DNA of 64,000 nt from JACDAN01 sp963801855 (GTDB lineage Bacteria > Actinomycetota > Thermoleophilia > Gaiellales > Gaiellaceae): NCBI GenBank assembly GCA_963801855.1, contig CAWDGK010000005.1, forward strand, positions 124,001 to 188,000. Direction: 5' to 3'. This document shows, in pieces, positions 14,658 to 23,630 of this stretch. Every line of letters begins with the position of its first letter. Position 1 is the stretch's first letter. The position numbers were made by a program, and so were the translations under genes. The notes beneath the pieces were generated by a model. That model was given only the letters and a program-made list of their open reading frames with translations. It had not been told where the DNA came from and searched no databases.

Positions 14658-16907
14658 CTAGAGGCAGATGTCGTCCGGCTTGACCGGGACGCGCCCGAGC
14701 GCTCGGCCGGTCGCCGCACGCATCGCGGACATCACCGCCGCGGTGGACACGACCGTCGGCGGCTCGCCGACGCCCTTGACCCCGTAGGGCGCGTCCGGCT
14801 CCGGATCCTCGATCAGCTCGACGGTCATCGGCGGCATGTCGAGAGTGGTCGGGATCAAGTAATCGGTGAAGCTCGCGTTCGTGATCAGGCCGTCGCGCGT
14901 CTGAATCTCCTCCATCAGCGCCAGGCCGAGACCCTGCGCCGTGCCGCCCTCGATCTGCCCGTGGACGGCCTGCGGGTTGAGCGCCTTGCCGACGTCCTGC
15001 GCAGTCCCGATCCAGACGACGCGCGTCAGGCCGAGCTCCACGTCGACCTCGACGACGACGCGCATGGCGGCACAGGCGAGCGCGACATGGGCACGGCCGT
15101 CCGTGATCTGGCCGCTGTCGGGCTCGAGCGGGAACGTGCGGGGATGGCGGTAGATCCGCTCGAGATCGATCTCCTCGCCGTCGGCCAGCGACCCGCCGCG
15201 CCGGTCGAGCTCGTCTCGCATCGCCCGGCAGGCCGCCTGCACGGCCCCGGCCGCCATCCAGGTCATCCGCGAGGCCGATGCCGACCCCGCCGAACCGACC
15301 GCGGAGGTCGTGCCCGGCGCCATCGAGACGTTCTCGAGGTCGAGCTCAGTTCGGGCAGTCTGGAGGATCACGTTCGTCACGCCCTGCCCGACCTCGGCGG
15401 CGGCGCAGTGGACCTCGGCGACGAGCTCTCCGTCCGACTCGAAGAGCCGCACCCGAGCCGCCGTGTAGTCGTCGAAGCCCTCCGAGTAGCCGATGTTCTT
15501 GAAGCCGACGGCGAAACCCACGCCACGCTTGACGCCGTCTCCACGCGTCGTGTTACCCGCCCCTCCGGGGAGCCGGATCGGATCGCGGGGAAGTCCCTCT
15601 GCCTCCGGCACCGGAATCGCAGCCGCCCGGCGGATCACGTCCGCGACCGGCATCGAGCCCGTGATCTTCTGCCCGGTCGGCAGCTCATCTCCGGAAGCAA
15701 GCGCGTTCCTCAGCCGCAGCTCGACGGGATCCATACCGAGTGCTTGGGCGAGCTTGTCCATCTGAGCCTCGCCGGCAAAGCAGGTCTGGACGGCCCCGAA
15801 CCCGCGCATCGCGCCGCACGGAGGATTGTTCGTGTAGACGCACATGGACTCGATCAGCGCGTTCTCGATCGCATAGGGGCCGACTGCGAACGACGCGGCG
15901 TTGGAGGTCACCGCCGTCGAGCTCGACGCGTAGGCACCGCCGTCCAGCAGGATCCGCATCCGCACGTTGACGAGCTTTCCGTCGCGGTTCGCGCGGTGCT
16001 CCGCCCAGATCCGCGCGGGGTGCCGGTGGACGTGCCCGAAGAACGACTCCTCGCGGGTGTAGACCATCTTCACCGGACGGCTCGTGTGCAGCGCGAGCAT
16101 TGCCGCGTGGAGCTGCATCGACAGGTCTTCGCGGCCGCCGAACGCCCCACCGACGCCGGCGAGATGGATCCGCACCTGCTCCTTCGGGAGGCCAAGGCAC
16201 GGGGCGACCTGGTCGCGGTCGACGTGCAGCCACTGGGTCGCGACGTAGATGTCGATGCCGCCCTCCCCGTCCGGCACCGCGAGGCCGGACTCCGGCCCGA
16301 GGAACGCCTGATCCTGGATTCCGAGCTCGTAGACGCCCTCGACCGATACCTCTCCCTCCGCGTCGGGGTCTCCCCGGACGATCCGCATGTCGCGGACGAC
16401 GTTCGACCGAGGATCGTCCCGGTACCCGTGTCCTTCTGTCCATTTCTGCGGATGGATCGCAGGCTGGTCGGCCGCCTCCTCGGCGTCGATCACGAGCTCC
16501 AGCGGCTCGTACTCGATCTCGACCGCGGCCGCAGCACGTCGTGCCTGTTCCGGATGCTCCGCGGCGACGAGGACGATCGGCTCCCCGAAGTAGCGAACCC
16601 GGTCGAACGCGAGCACCGGCTGGTCGGTGAACTCGAGCCCGTACCGCTTGTCGCCCGGAACGTCCTCGTGGGTCAGAACGGCGTGGACCCCCGCCATCCC
16701 GACCGCCTTCGAGATGTCGATCGAGACGAGCGACGCATGAGCGTGCGGGCTCCTCAGCGTGTGGCCCCAGAGCATTCCGGCCGCGACGAGGTCGCTCGAG
16801 TAGGCGAACTCGCCGGTCACCTTCGGGATCCCGTCGACCCGCTTGACGGACTCGCCCACCCGGCCGAGCTCGAGCTTGCGGGTCTGGCTCGGGCCCGGGC
16901 TGCTCAC
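14658..16907 (-). CDS. Xanthine dehydrogenase, molybdopterin-binding subunit
   Basis: 749-residue large subunit of a xanthine-dehydrogenase-type molybdenum hydroxylase, oxidising hypoxanthine and xanthine to urate. Start GTG 16907 overlaps the stop of the 2Fe-2S subunit gene. Moco-binding motifs are GVGGAFGGRED (about residue 240), GAMRGFGAVQ (about 340) and, near the C-terminus, GVKGVGEPPTV with the catalytic glutamate. Order here is FAD, 2Fe-2S, Mo subunit. The neighbouring urate-degradation genes support xanthine as substrate over aldehydes or CO. Confidence 0.9.
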   Translation of the reverse strand: MSSPGPSQTRKLELGRVGESVKRVDGIPKVTGEFAYSSDLVAAGMLWGHTLRSPHAHASLVSIDISKAVGMAGVHAVLTHEDVPGDKRYGLEFTDQPVLAFDRVRYFGEPIVLVAAEHPEQARRAAAAVEIEYEPLELVIDAEEAADQPAIHPQKWTEGHGYRDDPRSNVVRDMRIVRGDPDAEGEVSVEGVYELGIQDQAFLGPESGLAVPDGEGGIDIYVATQWLHVDRDQVAPCLGLPKEQVRIHLAGVGGAFGGREDLSMQLHAAMLALHTSRPVKMVYTREESFFGHVHRHPARIWAEHRANRDGKLVNVRMRILLDGGAYASSSTAVTSNAASFAVGPYAIENALIESMCVYTNNPPCGAMRGFGAVQTCFAGEAQMDKLAQALGMDPVELRLRNALASGDELPTGQKITGSMPVADVIRRAAAIPVPEAEGLPRDPIRLPGGAGNTTRGDGVKRGVGFAVGFKNIGYSEGFDDYTAARVRLFESDGELVAEVHCAAAEVGQGVTNVILQTARTELDLENVSMAPGTTSAVGSAGSASASRMTWMAAGAVQAACRAMRDELDRRGGSLADGEEIDLERIYRHPRTFPLEPDSGQITDGRAHVALACAAMRVVVEVDVELGLTRVVWIGTAQDVGKALNPQAVHGQIEGGTAQGLGLALMEEIQTRDGLITNASFTDYLIPTTLDMPPMTVELIEDPEPDAPYGVKGVGEPPTVVSTAAVMSAMRAATGRALGRVPVKPDDICL

Positions 16908-17362
16908 GACTGCCCTGCAGCGAGTCGGACTGCGTCGAAGATCTTCGCGTAGCCGGTGCAGCGGCAGAGGTTTCCGGAGAGCGCCTCGCGGATCTCGTCG
17001 TCCGTCGGCGCCGGCTTGTGCTGCAGCAGGTCGACGGTCGCAACGATCAGGCCTGGTGTGCAGAAGCCGCACTGGACGGCACCGGTCTGGACGAATGCCT
17101 CCTGCACCTTGTGCAGCTCGCCGTCCTCCGCCACGCCCTCGACGGTGACGACCTCGTGGCCGTCGGCCTGCGCGGCAAGGACGAGGCAGGCGCAGACGAG
17201 CTTTCCGTCGAGCAGGACGGAGCAGGATCCGCATTCGCCTTGCTCGCACGCGTTCTTCGAGCCGGGCAGGCCCATCCGCTCGCGCAGCGCGAAGAGCAGG
17301 CTCTCGCCGGGCCAGATCTCGGCCTCGATCGCCTCGCCGTTGACGGTGACCGTGATGTTCAC
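16904..17362 (-). CDS. Xanthine dehydrogenase, 2Fe-2S subunit
   Basis: 152-residue electron-transfer subunit with two [2Fe-2S] domains. The plant-ferredoxin-like cluster uses CEQGECGSCSVLLDGKLVCAC (residues about 38-58); the second uses CGFC and CRC (QCGFCTPG near 98, GNLCRCTGY near 130). The start ATG 17362 overlaps the FAD-subunit stop, and the end overlaps the Mo-subunit start, so all three are coupled. Length matches the family. Confidence 0.94.
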   Translation of the reverse strand: MNITVTVNGEAIEAEIWPGESLLFALRERMGLPGSKNACEQGECGSCSVLLDGKLVCACLVLAAQADGHEVVTVEGVAEDGELHKVQEAFVQTGAVQCGFCTPGLIVATVDLLQHKPAPTDDEIREALSGNLCRCTGYAKIFDAVRLAAGQS

Positions 17363-18150
17363 GACAGACAGCGGTCGAGGGCGCGCGCGGTCAGGACGCG
17401 AAGGGCGTGTCGCCGGTACTCCGCGGTTCCGCGGACGTCGTCGATCGGGCTCGCTGCGGCTGCGACCTGATCCGGGAAAGAATCGCGCTGGTCAAGCGGG
17501 GCCGTGACCAGGCCGGTGACCGGACCCGCGGAGCCGAAAGACGCGCGTAGCTCGCCACGCGCTCGGTCGGCGCTCACCGCGAGGGAGCAGACGGCGATCA
17601 CCATCGCGTTGCGCGGCCCGACCTTCATGAACGTCTGCGGCGCGCCACTCGGCTGGATCAACACGGCCGTGATCAACTCGTCCGCCTCGAGTGCGTTTCG
17701 CTTCGGCCCGACCAGGAACTCGCGCACCGGCATCCGACGCACGCCTCGGACGCTGGACAGCTCCACCTCGGCGCCTTCGATCAGGAGCGGCGGCAGCGCA
17801 TCGCCCGCCGGCGAGGCAGTCCCGAGGTTGCCGCCGAGCGTGCCCCGGTTACGGATCTGCGGTGAGCCGACGGTGCGCGAGGCCTCGGCGAGGGCCGGAA
17901 GCTCGTCTCTGAGCGGAGCGTGCATCGCCTCGTCGTAGGTGAGGCCGGCCCCTAGTCGCAGCGACCCGTTCTCGCGCGACCAGCCTTTGAGCTCGGAGAC
18001 CTCGTTGAGGTTCAGGATGACCTCCGGCCGAGCCCAGTCGAAGTTCAGCTCGACCATGACGTCGGTTCCACCCTCGATCGGGACGGCTCCGGGATGCTCC
18101 GCCCGGAGCTGCAGCGCCTCCTCGAGCGAGCGCGGACTCAAGACCTCCAT
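17359..18150 (-). CDS. Xanthine dehydrogenase, FAD-binding subunit
   Basis: 263-residue CO-dehydrogenase-flavoprotein-type subunit passing electrons from the Fe-S clusters to NAD or quinone. FAD-contact motifs are VPIEGGTDVMVELN (about 23-36) and IRNRGTLGGNLGTASPAGD (about 98-116). ATG 18150 gives the standard opening MEVLSPRSLEEAL. First gene of the operon. Only 29 bp separate it from the divergent adenine deaminase gene, so the two promoters must overlap or extend into coding sequence. Confidence 0.92.
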   Translation of the reverse strand: MEVLSPRSLEEALQLRAEHPGAVPIEGGTDVMVELNFDWARPEVILNLNEVSELKGWSRENGSLRLGAGLTYDEAMHAPLRDELPALAEASRTVGSPQIRNRGTLGGNLGTASPAGDALPPLLIEGAEVELSSVRGVRRMPVREFLVGPKRNALEADELITAVLIQPSGAPQTFMKVGPRNAMVIAVCSLAVSADRARGELRASFGSAGPVTGLVTAPLDQRDSFPDQVAAAASPIDDVRGTAEYRRHALRVLTARALDRCLS

Positions 18151-18179
18151 GCGCGCAAGGCTAGTACGTTCCCCCTGCA

Positions 18180-19874
18180 ATGCCCGAACTCAGCCGCCGA
18201 CTCGCCGTGGCCCGAGGAGACGAGCCCGCCGACCTCGTGATCCGCGGCGCGAAGGTCTTCTCCGTCTTCACGCGCGAGTGGCTGGACGGCGATCTCGCGG
18301 TCGCCGACGGATACGTGGCCGGACTCGGCGACTACGAGGGCCTAGAGGTGCTCGACGCGCCCGGCAAGTTCCTCGTCCCCGGTTTCATCGACGCGCACAT
18401 GCACCTCGAGTCGTCGAAGCTGCTCGTGGACGAGTTCGCGCGGCTCGTCCTCCCGATGGGCACGACTGCCGTCGTCGCCGACCCGCACGAGATCGCCAAC
18501 GTTCTCGGGACGGACGGCGTCCACTGGCTCGCAGATCTGTGCCACGACCTCCCGCTGGACGTGTTCTTCATGGCCTCGTCCTGCGTGCCGGCTTCGTCGT
18601 TCGAGTCGCCGCGCAGGCCGCTCCTGCCCGGCGACCTCGAGGGGCTTCTCCGCCGCAAACGGGTGCTCGGCCTCGCCGAGATGATGAATTTCCCGGGAGT
18701 CGTCTCGGGCGCGCCGTCCGAGCTCGAGAAGCTGGCGCTGCCCGGCGCGACCCATGTCGACGGTCATGCGCCGTCCGTGCTGGGCAAGGACCTGAACGCC
18801 TACGCAGCCGCCGGGATCCGTTCCGATCACGAGGTGAGCACGGTCGAGGAAGGCCGCGAACGGCTCCGCGCCGGCATGTGGGTGCTGATCCGCGAGGCGT
18901 CCGGTGCCCGCAACCTCCACGCGCTACTCCCGCTCGTGGCTGAGTTCGGGCCGCACAGGCTCGCGTTCTGCACGGACGACCGGGAGCCCGAGCACATCGC
19001 CGAGGAAGGCCACATCAACTCGATGGTGCGAGAGGCTGTAGCTGCGGGGGTGGCGCCGGAGGACGCGCTCGTCATGGCCTCGTTCAACCCGGCCCAGTGG
19101 CACGGCCTCCGTGACTTCGGCGCGCTCGCACCCGGCTACCAGGCGGACGTCCTCGTCCTGCGCGACCTCGAACGCTTCGAGCCCGAGGTCGTGCTCAAGG
19201 CGGGCAAGCCGGTCGAGGAGATCCCGCACCCCGAGGTTCCGGAGTGGGTGCGCCACACCGTTCGGATCCGGCCGCTCTCCACGAACGACTTCGTCGTGCC
19301 CTGGGAAGGGGAGGGCGCCGCGCGCGTGATCGGGATCGTTCCCGACCAGATCGTTACCGAGTCGCTCTCGGACACGCCGCTCGTCGATGGCGAAAAGGCC
19401 GTGTCCGATCCCGAGCGCGACCTGCTGAAGATCGCCGTCGTCGAGCGGCACCTCGGAACCGGCCGTGTCGGGCTCGGGTTCGTTCGCGGCTTCCGGCTTC
19501 GCTCGGGCGCGATGGCCTCGACGGTCGCCCACGACGCGCACAACGTCGTCGTCGTGGGGGTGAAGGACGACGACATGCTCCGCGCGGTGCGCCGGCTCGC
19601 CGACACCGGGGGCGGTGTGGTGGTCGTCGATGGCGGGTTCGTCAAAGCGGAGCTGAAGCTCCCGATTGCCGGGCTCCTGTCGGACGCGTCGCTCGACGAG
19701 GTGATCGAGGCGAGCCAGGCGTGCGTGGAAGCAGCTCGAGCGCTCGGCTGCGAACTGCCCTCTCCTTTTCAGACATTGGCCTTCCTGGCTCTGTCCGTGA
19801 TCCCGAGCCTGAAGATCACCGACCGCGGGCTCGTAGACGTTGACCGTTTCGAGCTCGTTCCGCTCCAGGTGTGA
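18180..19874 (+). CDS. ade: Adenine deaminase
   Basis: Amidohydrolase converting adenine to hypoxanthine and ammonia, feeding the divergent xanthine dehydrogenase. The 564 residues match the usual length. Metal and active-site motifs: FIDAHMHLESSK (about residue 66), ADPHEIANV, VDGHAPSVLGKDLN, SDHEVSTVEEG and FCTDDREP. The C-terminal Ade domain is complete (LGTGRVGLGFVRGF, FVKAELKLPIAGLL). The stop overlaps the GTG of the next deaminase. First gene of the rightward catabolic operon. Confidence 0.94.
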   Translation: MPELSRRLAVARGDEPADLVIRGAKVFSVFTREWLDGDLAVADGYVAGLGDYEGLEVLDAPGKFLVPGFIDAHMHLESSKLLVDEFARLVLPMGTTAVVADPHEIANVLGTDGVHWLADLCHDLPLDVFFMASSCVPASSFESPRRPLLPGDLEGLLRRKRVLGLAEMMNFPGVVSGAPSELEKLALPGATHVDGHAPSVLGKDLNAYAAAGIRSDHEVSTVEEGRERLRAGMWVLIREASGARNLHALLPLVAEFGPHRLAFCTDDREPEHIAEEGHINSMVREAVAAGVAPEDALVMASFNPAQWHGLRDFGALAPGYQADVLVLRDLERFEPEVVLKAGKPVEEIPHPEVPEWVRHTVRIRPLSTNDFVVPWEGEGAARVIGIVPDQIVTESLSDTPLVDGEKAVSDPERDLLKIAVVERHLGTGRVGLGFVRGFRLRSGAMASTVAHDAHNVVVVGVKDDDMLRAVRRLADTGGGVVVVDGGFVKAELKLPIAGLLSDASLDEVIEASQACVEAARALGCELPSPFQTLAFLALSVIPSLKITDRGLVDVDRFELVPLQV

Positions 19875-21181
19875 GCACCATCCTTCACAACGCCCACGTC
19901 GTCGTCATGGACGACGGGGGGACAGAGCACGAGGACGGCTGGGTGCTGCTGGCCGATGGCCTCGTAGGACAGGTCGGAAACGGCCCGCAACCTGCGGCGG
20001 ACGACAAGATCGACGTCGGCGGCGCCGTCATCACGCCGGGCCTCGTCAACACCCACCACCACCTCTACCAGACCCTGACCAGGGCGCAGGCGCAGCAGGC
20101 CGACCTCTTCACCTGGCTGAAGACGCTCTACCCGATCTGGGCGCGGCTCGACGGGGAGGCCGAGTACGCAGCGGCCCGAACCGGCCTCGCGGAGCTGATG
20201 CTCTCCGGCTGCACCACGGCGTTCGACCACCACTACGTCTTTCCCAACGGACAGCCTGGGGTGATCGACGCGCTCCTCCAGGCGGCAGCTGACGTCGGCG
20301 CCCATCTCGTGGTGGGACGTGGCTCGATGGACCTCGGTGAGTCGCAGGGCGGACTCCCGCCGGACAGCCTCGTGGAGGACCGGGAGACCATCCTCGAGGA
20401 GACGGAAGCCCTGATCCAGCGAGGCGCCGAGGTCGCGGTCTCGCCCTGCTCGCCGTTCTCGGTCACGCGTGAGCTGATGCTCGAATCGGCCGAGCTCGCC
20501 CGGAAGCACGGCCTGCCGCTCCATACGCACCTGGCGGAGACCGTCGAGGAGGAGGCGTACTGCCAGGAGCTCTACGGCTGCACGCCGGTCGAGTATCTGG
20601 AACAGGTGGGCTGGCTCGCCGACGACGTGTGGTGCGCTCATTGCGTCCACCTGTCCGACGACGACGTCCAGCTGTTCGGAGAGCGCGGCGTGGGCGTCGC
20701 ACACTGCCCGACGTCGAACCTGCGGCTCGGCGCTGGTGTGGCAAGAGTCCGCGAGCTGCTGGACGCCGGTGCGCCCGTCGGGCTCGGCGTCGACGGCTCT
20801 GCCTCGAACGAGCGCAGCGACCTGTTCCTCGAGGTCAAGCAGGCGCTGCTCGTCGCCCGGGGCAGGCACGGCCCGGGAGCAATGACGGCCCGCGACGCCC
20901 TGCGCCTCGCGACACGCGGCGGGGCCGAGGTGCTCCGGCGCGACGACATCGGTTCGCTCCAGCCCGGCAAGCGGGCGGATCTCGCCGTCTGGAGGACGGA
21001 CGGTCTCGAGCTCGCCGGCGCAGCCGATCCCGTTGCCGGCCTCGTGCTGGCCGGTCCGCATCGCGTCGACCGCCTCTACATCGCAGGCGAGGAAGTCGTT
21101 CGCGACGGGCGGCTCGTCAAGGCAGACGAGGAGGAGATCGCGCGGGAACACCGCCTTCAGGCGCGAAGATTCCAGCCATGA
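19871..21181 (+). CDS. 8-oxoguanine deaminase-like amidohydrolase
   Basis: 436-residue amidohydrolase of the AtzB/TrzN-8-oxoguanine deaminase group. Start GTG 19871 overlaps the ade stop. Zinc ligands are seen in VNTHHHLYQTL (about residue 58), FDHHYVFP, LHTHLAETVEEE, WCAHCVHL and the aspartate of LGVDGSASNE. The expected reaction is deamination of 8-oxoguanine to urate, directly supplying PuuD downstream. Guanine or another aminopurine is possible; the exact substrate is inferred. Confidence 0.86.
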   Translation: MSTILHNAHVVVMDDGGTEHEDGWVLLADGLVGQVGNGPQPAADDKIDVGGAVITPGLVNTHHHLYQTLTRAQAQQADLFTWLKTLYPIWARLDGEAEYAAARTGLAELMLSGCTTAFDHHYVFPNGQPGVIDALLQAAADVGAHLVVGRGSMDLGESQGGLPPDSLVEDRETILEETEALIQRGAEVAVSPCSPFSVTRELMLESAELARKHGLPLHTHLAETVEEEAYCQELYGCTPVEYLEQVGWLADDVWCAHCVHLSDDDVQLFGERGVGVAHCPTSNLRLGAGVARVRELLDAGAPVGLGVDGSASNERSDLFLEVKQALLVARGRHGPGAMTARDALRLATRGGAEVLRRDDIGSLQPGKRADLAVWRTDGLELAGAADPVAGLVLAGPHRVDRLYIAGEEVVRDGRLVKADEEEIAREHRLQARRFQP

Positions 21182-21471
21182 GCGTCTCGCTCTCCACCCA
21201 CGTCCTCGACACCGGCCGCGGCGAGCCCGCCCAGGGAGTCCGGGTCGAGCTCCTCCGCGCCGACGAGCGGATCGGTGAGGGCGAGACGAATGCCGACGGC
21301 CGGATCCCTGAGCTCGGGACCGACCTCGATCCGGGCGACTACCGGCTCGTCTTCCACCCGCCGTCGCCGTTCTTCCGCCGGGTCGAGCTCGTGGTCTCGC
21401 TGGAGGACGGCCACTACCACGTCCCGCTCCTCGTCTCGCCGTTCGGGTGCGCGAGCTACCGCGGCAGCTGA
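21178..21471 (+). CDS. uraH: 5-hydroxyisourate hydrolase (transthyretin-like)
   Basis: 97-residue hydrolase turning 5-hydroxyisourate (the urate oxidase product) into OHCU. ATG 21178 overlaps the preceding stop. Signatures are LSTHVLDTGRGEPAQGVRVE with the active-site His, RLVFHPPSPFFRRVELVV in the centre, and the terminal SPFGCASYRGS, a variant of the usual SPYGYSTYRGS. The end overlaps the uraD start. Confidence 0.93.
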   Translation: MSVSLSTHVLDTGRGEPAQGVRVELLRADERIGEGETNADGRIPELGTDLDPGDYRLVFHPPSPFFRRVELVVSLEDGHYHVPLLVSPFGCASYRGS

Positions 21472-21863
21472 CGCGCGAGGAGCTGGAGGAGCTCTTCAGC
21501 GGCCCCAGCCTGCTCGTCGACCTGCTCGCCGACGTCGACGACCCGCTCGGCCGCGCCGAGGACATCGCCCAATCGCTCGACGACCGCGACAAGGCTGCGG
21601 CGCTCGCCACGCATCCGCGAATCGGCGAGCCTGCCCCGGAGCAGCGAGGGGACGATCCGGCGGTCATCACCGAGCTCGCGTACCTGAACCAGGTCTACGA
21701 GGAGAAGTTCGGCTTCCGTTTCGTGGTGTTCGTCAACCGGCGCTCGCGGGCCGACCTGCTGCCGGTGCTCCGCGAGCGCCTGGAGCGAACGCGCGAGGAG
21801 GAGCTCGAGACCGGCATCGGTGAGCTCGTCGCGATCGCGAAGGACCGATGGCAGCAGCGCTGA
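21447..21863 (+). CDS. uraD: OHCU decarboxylase
   Basis: 138-residue 2-oxo-4-hydroxy-4-carboxy-5-ureidoimidazoline decarboxylase, giving S-allantoin. The conserved catalytic His is in ALATHPRIGEPAP (about residue 55); EEKFGFRFVVFVNRRSRADL follows. The N-terminus is somewhat shorter than usual (about 160 residues). Start GTG 21447 lies inside uraH in another frame, and the end overlaps puuD. Together with uraH this completes urate to allantoin. Confidence 0.9.
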   Translation: MRELPRQLTREELEELFSGPSLLVDLLADVDDPLGRAEDIAQSLDDRDKAAALATHPRIGEPAPEQRGDDPAVITELAYLNQVYEEKFGFRFVVFVNRRSRADLLPVLRERLERTREEELETGIGELVAIAKDRWQQR

Positions 21864-23047
21864 TCGACCCGTACTGGAACGACTGGCTCGACCTCCTGAT
21901 CCGGTGGCTGCACGTCGTCGCCGGGATCGTCTGGATCGGGACGTCCTTCTACTTCGTGGCGCTCGACAACCACCTCGGCCGGCCGAAGGAGAAGCACGAC
22001 ATCGACGACGGCGTGGGCGGCGAGACGTGGGAGATCCACGGCGGCGGCTTCTACCGCATCTCCAAGTGGACGGTCGCTCCGCGCGAGCTGCCAGAGCCGC
22101 TGCACTGGTTCAAGTGGGAGGCGTACGCGACCTGGCTCTCCGGGTTCGCGCTCCTCGTCGTCCTCTACTACTTCGACGCGGAGACGTACCTGGTCGACAA
22201 GTCGGTTCGGGACATCGACCCCGCCGCAGCCGTCACGCTGAGCCTGCTCGGCCTCGGTGTCGCCTGGGTGCTCTACGACCTCGCGTGCCGGATCTTCCGA
22301 CACGAGCTCCTCATGGGGCTCTTCCTGCTCGGGCTCGTGGTGGCCTCGTCGTACGGCGCGAGCCAGGTCTTCAGCGGCCGAGCCGCGTATCTCCAGGTCG
22401 GCGCGATGCTCGGGACGATCATGGCGGCAAACGTCCTCTTCAACATCATCCCGGCGCACTGGGAGCTGATCCGGGCGAAGGAGCGGGGCGAGGCGCCCGA
22501 CCCCGGCCCGGGCCTCGAGGCCAAGCGTCGCTCGGTGCACAACAACTACCTGACGCTGCCGGTCGTCTTCGCGATGATCTCGAACCACTTCCCGTTCACG
22601 TTCGGCCACGACCAGGGGTGGCTGGTGCTCGTGGCGCTCGTCTTGATAGGCGCGTGGGTCCGGCACTACTTCAACCTCCGCCATGCGGGTCGGACGGTGT
22701 GGTGGATCCCGGTCTCGGCGGCCGTCGCCGTCGTGGCGCTGGCGATCGCGATCCGGCCGGACGGCGGCGGTAGCGAGGGCGGACCGGCCAAGTCGGTCAG
22801 CGCCGAGGAGGCGCAGGCGATCGTCCAGCAGCGCTGTACGCCGTGCCACGCACAGGAGCCGACGCAGGAAGGATTCGCCTCGGCGCCAGGCGGAGTCGCG
22901 TTCGACACCCTCGAGCAGATCGAATCGCAGGCGAGCGCGATCAAGGCGCAAGCCGTCGACTCAGAGGCGATGCCCCTCGGAAACGTGACCGGGATGACGG
23001 ACGAGGAGCGCGAGTCGCTCGGCGCCTGGATCTCCTCGTTGGAGTAG
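21848..23047 (+). CDS. puuD: Urate oxidase PuuD, membrane protein with cytochrome c domain
   Basis: 399-residue integral-membrane urate oxidase that passes electrons to a C-terminal cytochrome c, not to O2 directly as soluble uricase does. About eight hydrophobic helices fill residues 15-305, with LIRWLHVVAGIVWIGTSFYF as the family opening and many helix histidines (FKWEAYATW, NYLTLPVVFAMISNHFP). The heme motif CTPCH is at about residue 334 in a roughly 85-residue cytochrome domain. No soluble uricase is in the cluster, so this is the expected urate-oxidising step. Confidence 0.93.
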   Translation: MAAALIDPYWNDWLDLLIRWLHVVAGIVWIGTSFYFVALDNHLGRPKEKHDIDDGVGGETWEIHGGGFYRISKWTVAPRELPEPLHWFKWEAYATWLSGFALLVVLYYFDAETYLVDKSVRDIDPAAAVTLSLLGLGVAWVLYDLACRIFRHELLMGLFLLGLVVASSYGASQVFSGRAAYLQVGAMLGTIMAANVLFNIIPAHWELIRAKERGEAPDPGPGLEAKRRSVHNNYLTLPVVFAMISNHFPFTFGHDQGWLVLVALVLIGAWVRHYFNLRHAGRTVWWIPVSAAVAVVALAIAIRPDGGGSEGGPAKSVSAEEAQAIVQQRCTPCHAQEPTQEGFASAPGGVAFDTLEQIESQASAIKAQAVDSEAMPLGNVTGMTDEERESLGAWISSLE

Positions 23048-23056
23048 GTTCCGGCC

Positions 23057-23464
23057 GTGCTCGAGATCAAGGCAGGCCCGTTCACGTTCGTCGCGCGCTT
23101 CGAGGAGGAGCTGGCACCGAAGACGGTCGAGGCGTTCCGCCAGATGCTGCCGCTCGACGACAAGATCATCCACTGCCGCTGGAGCGGGGAATCGAACTGG
23201 ATCCCCTGGGGCGACCGTGACCTGGGAACCGGCCCGGAGAACGCGACGAGCTACCCCCACCCGGGCGAGATCGCGCTCTTCCCCGGCGGCGAGAGCGAGG
23301 CAGAGCTGCTTTTTCCCTACGGCTACTGCCACTTCAAGAGCAAGGCCGGGGAGCTCTGGGCGAACCACTTCGCGACGCTCGTCGAGGGGGCGGAGAACCT
23401 TCCGGCCCTCGGCAAGCTCACACTCTGGGAAGGCGCCCAGCCCATTTCCTTCCGGGAGACCTAG
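23057..23464 (+). CDS. DUF3830 protein (cyclophilin-like fold)
   Basis: 135-residue protein of the DUF3830 family, a cyclophilin-like beta barrel. Typical features are FVARFEEELAPKTVEAF (about 10-26), SGESNWIPWGD and the Gly/Pro-rich YPHPGEIALFPGGESEAELL. It follows puuD by 9 bp with the same direction. Members often occur in purine or ureide catabolic loci, but no reaction is established; a lyase or isomerase role on a ureide would fit the context. Confidence 0.82.
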   Translation: MLEIKAGPFTFVARFEEELAPKTVEAFRQMLPLDDKIIHCRWSGESNWIPWGDRDLGTGPENATSYPHPGEIALFPGGESEAELLFPYGYCHFKSKAGELWANHFATLVEGAENLPALGKLTLWEGAQPISFRET

Positions 23465-23510
23465 GACGACCAACCCGCTTGCAACGAGCGGCTGGCGCCG
23501 AACCGGGGCA

Positions 23511-23579
23511 ATGGTCGGGGCGACGGTCCTCGCCGTAGTTGTGATGGGCGTCCTGCTCCGGATCCTCGACATCACCTAG
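23511..23579 (+). CDS. Possible 22-residue hydrophobic peptide
   Basis: ATG 23511 opens a tiny frame, MVGATVLAVVVMGVLLRILDIT, almost entirely one transmembrane helix. The stop is 24 bp before the first palindrome. There is no clear RBS. It may be a small membrane peptide or chance; the frame is open well upstream but without a good start. Confidence 0.2.
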   Translation: MVGATVLAVVVMGVLLRILDIT

Positions 23580-23602
23580 CCGCCAGCGCCTGGAAACCCT
23601 TA

Positions 23603-23617
23603 GTAACAGTCTGTTAC
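23603..23617. repeat. 15-bp palindrome, copy A
   Basis: GTAACAG-T-CTGTTAC, identical to copy B at 23987. It is embedded in a longer imperfect dyad (AACCCTTa before, AAGGGTT after), which can fold into a hairpin 13 bp after the stop of the 97-residue gene. Possible operator, terminator or element boundary. Confidence 0.7.
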
Positions 23618-23630
23618 AAGGGTTCGGGGA

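Noticed and set aside
14634..16952. 772-codon open frame on the + strand
   Set aside because: Antisense to the molybdopterin subunit of xanthine dehydrogenase, whose motifs are unmistakable.
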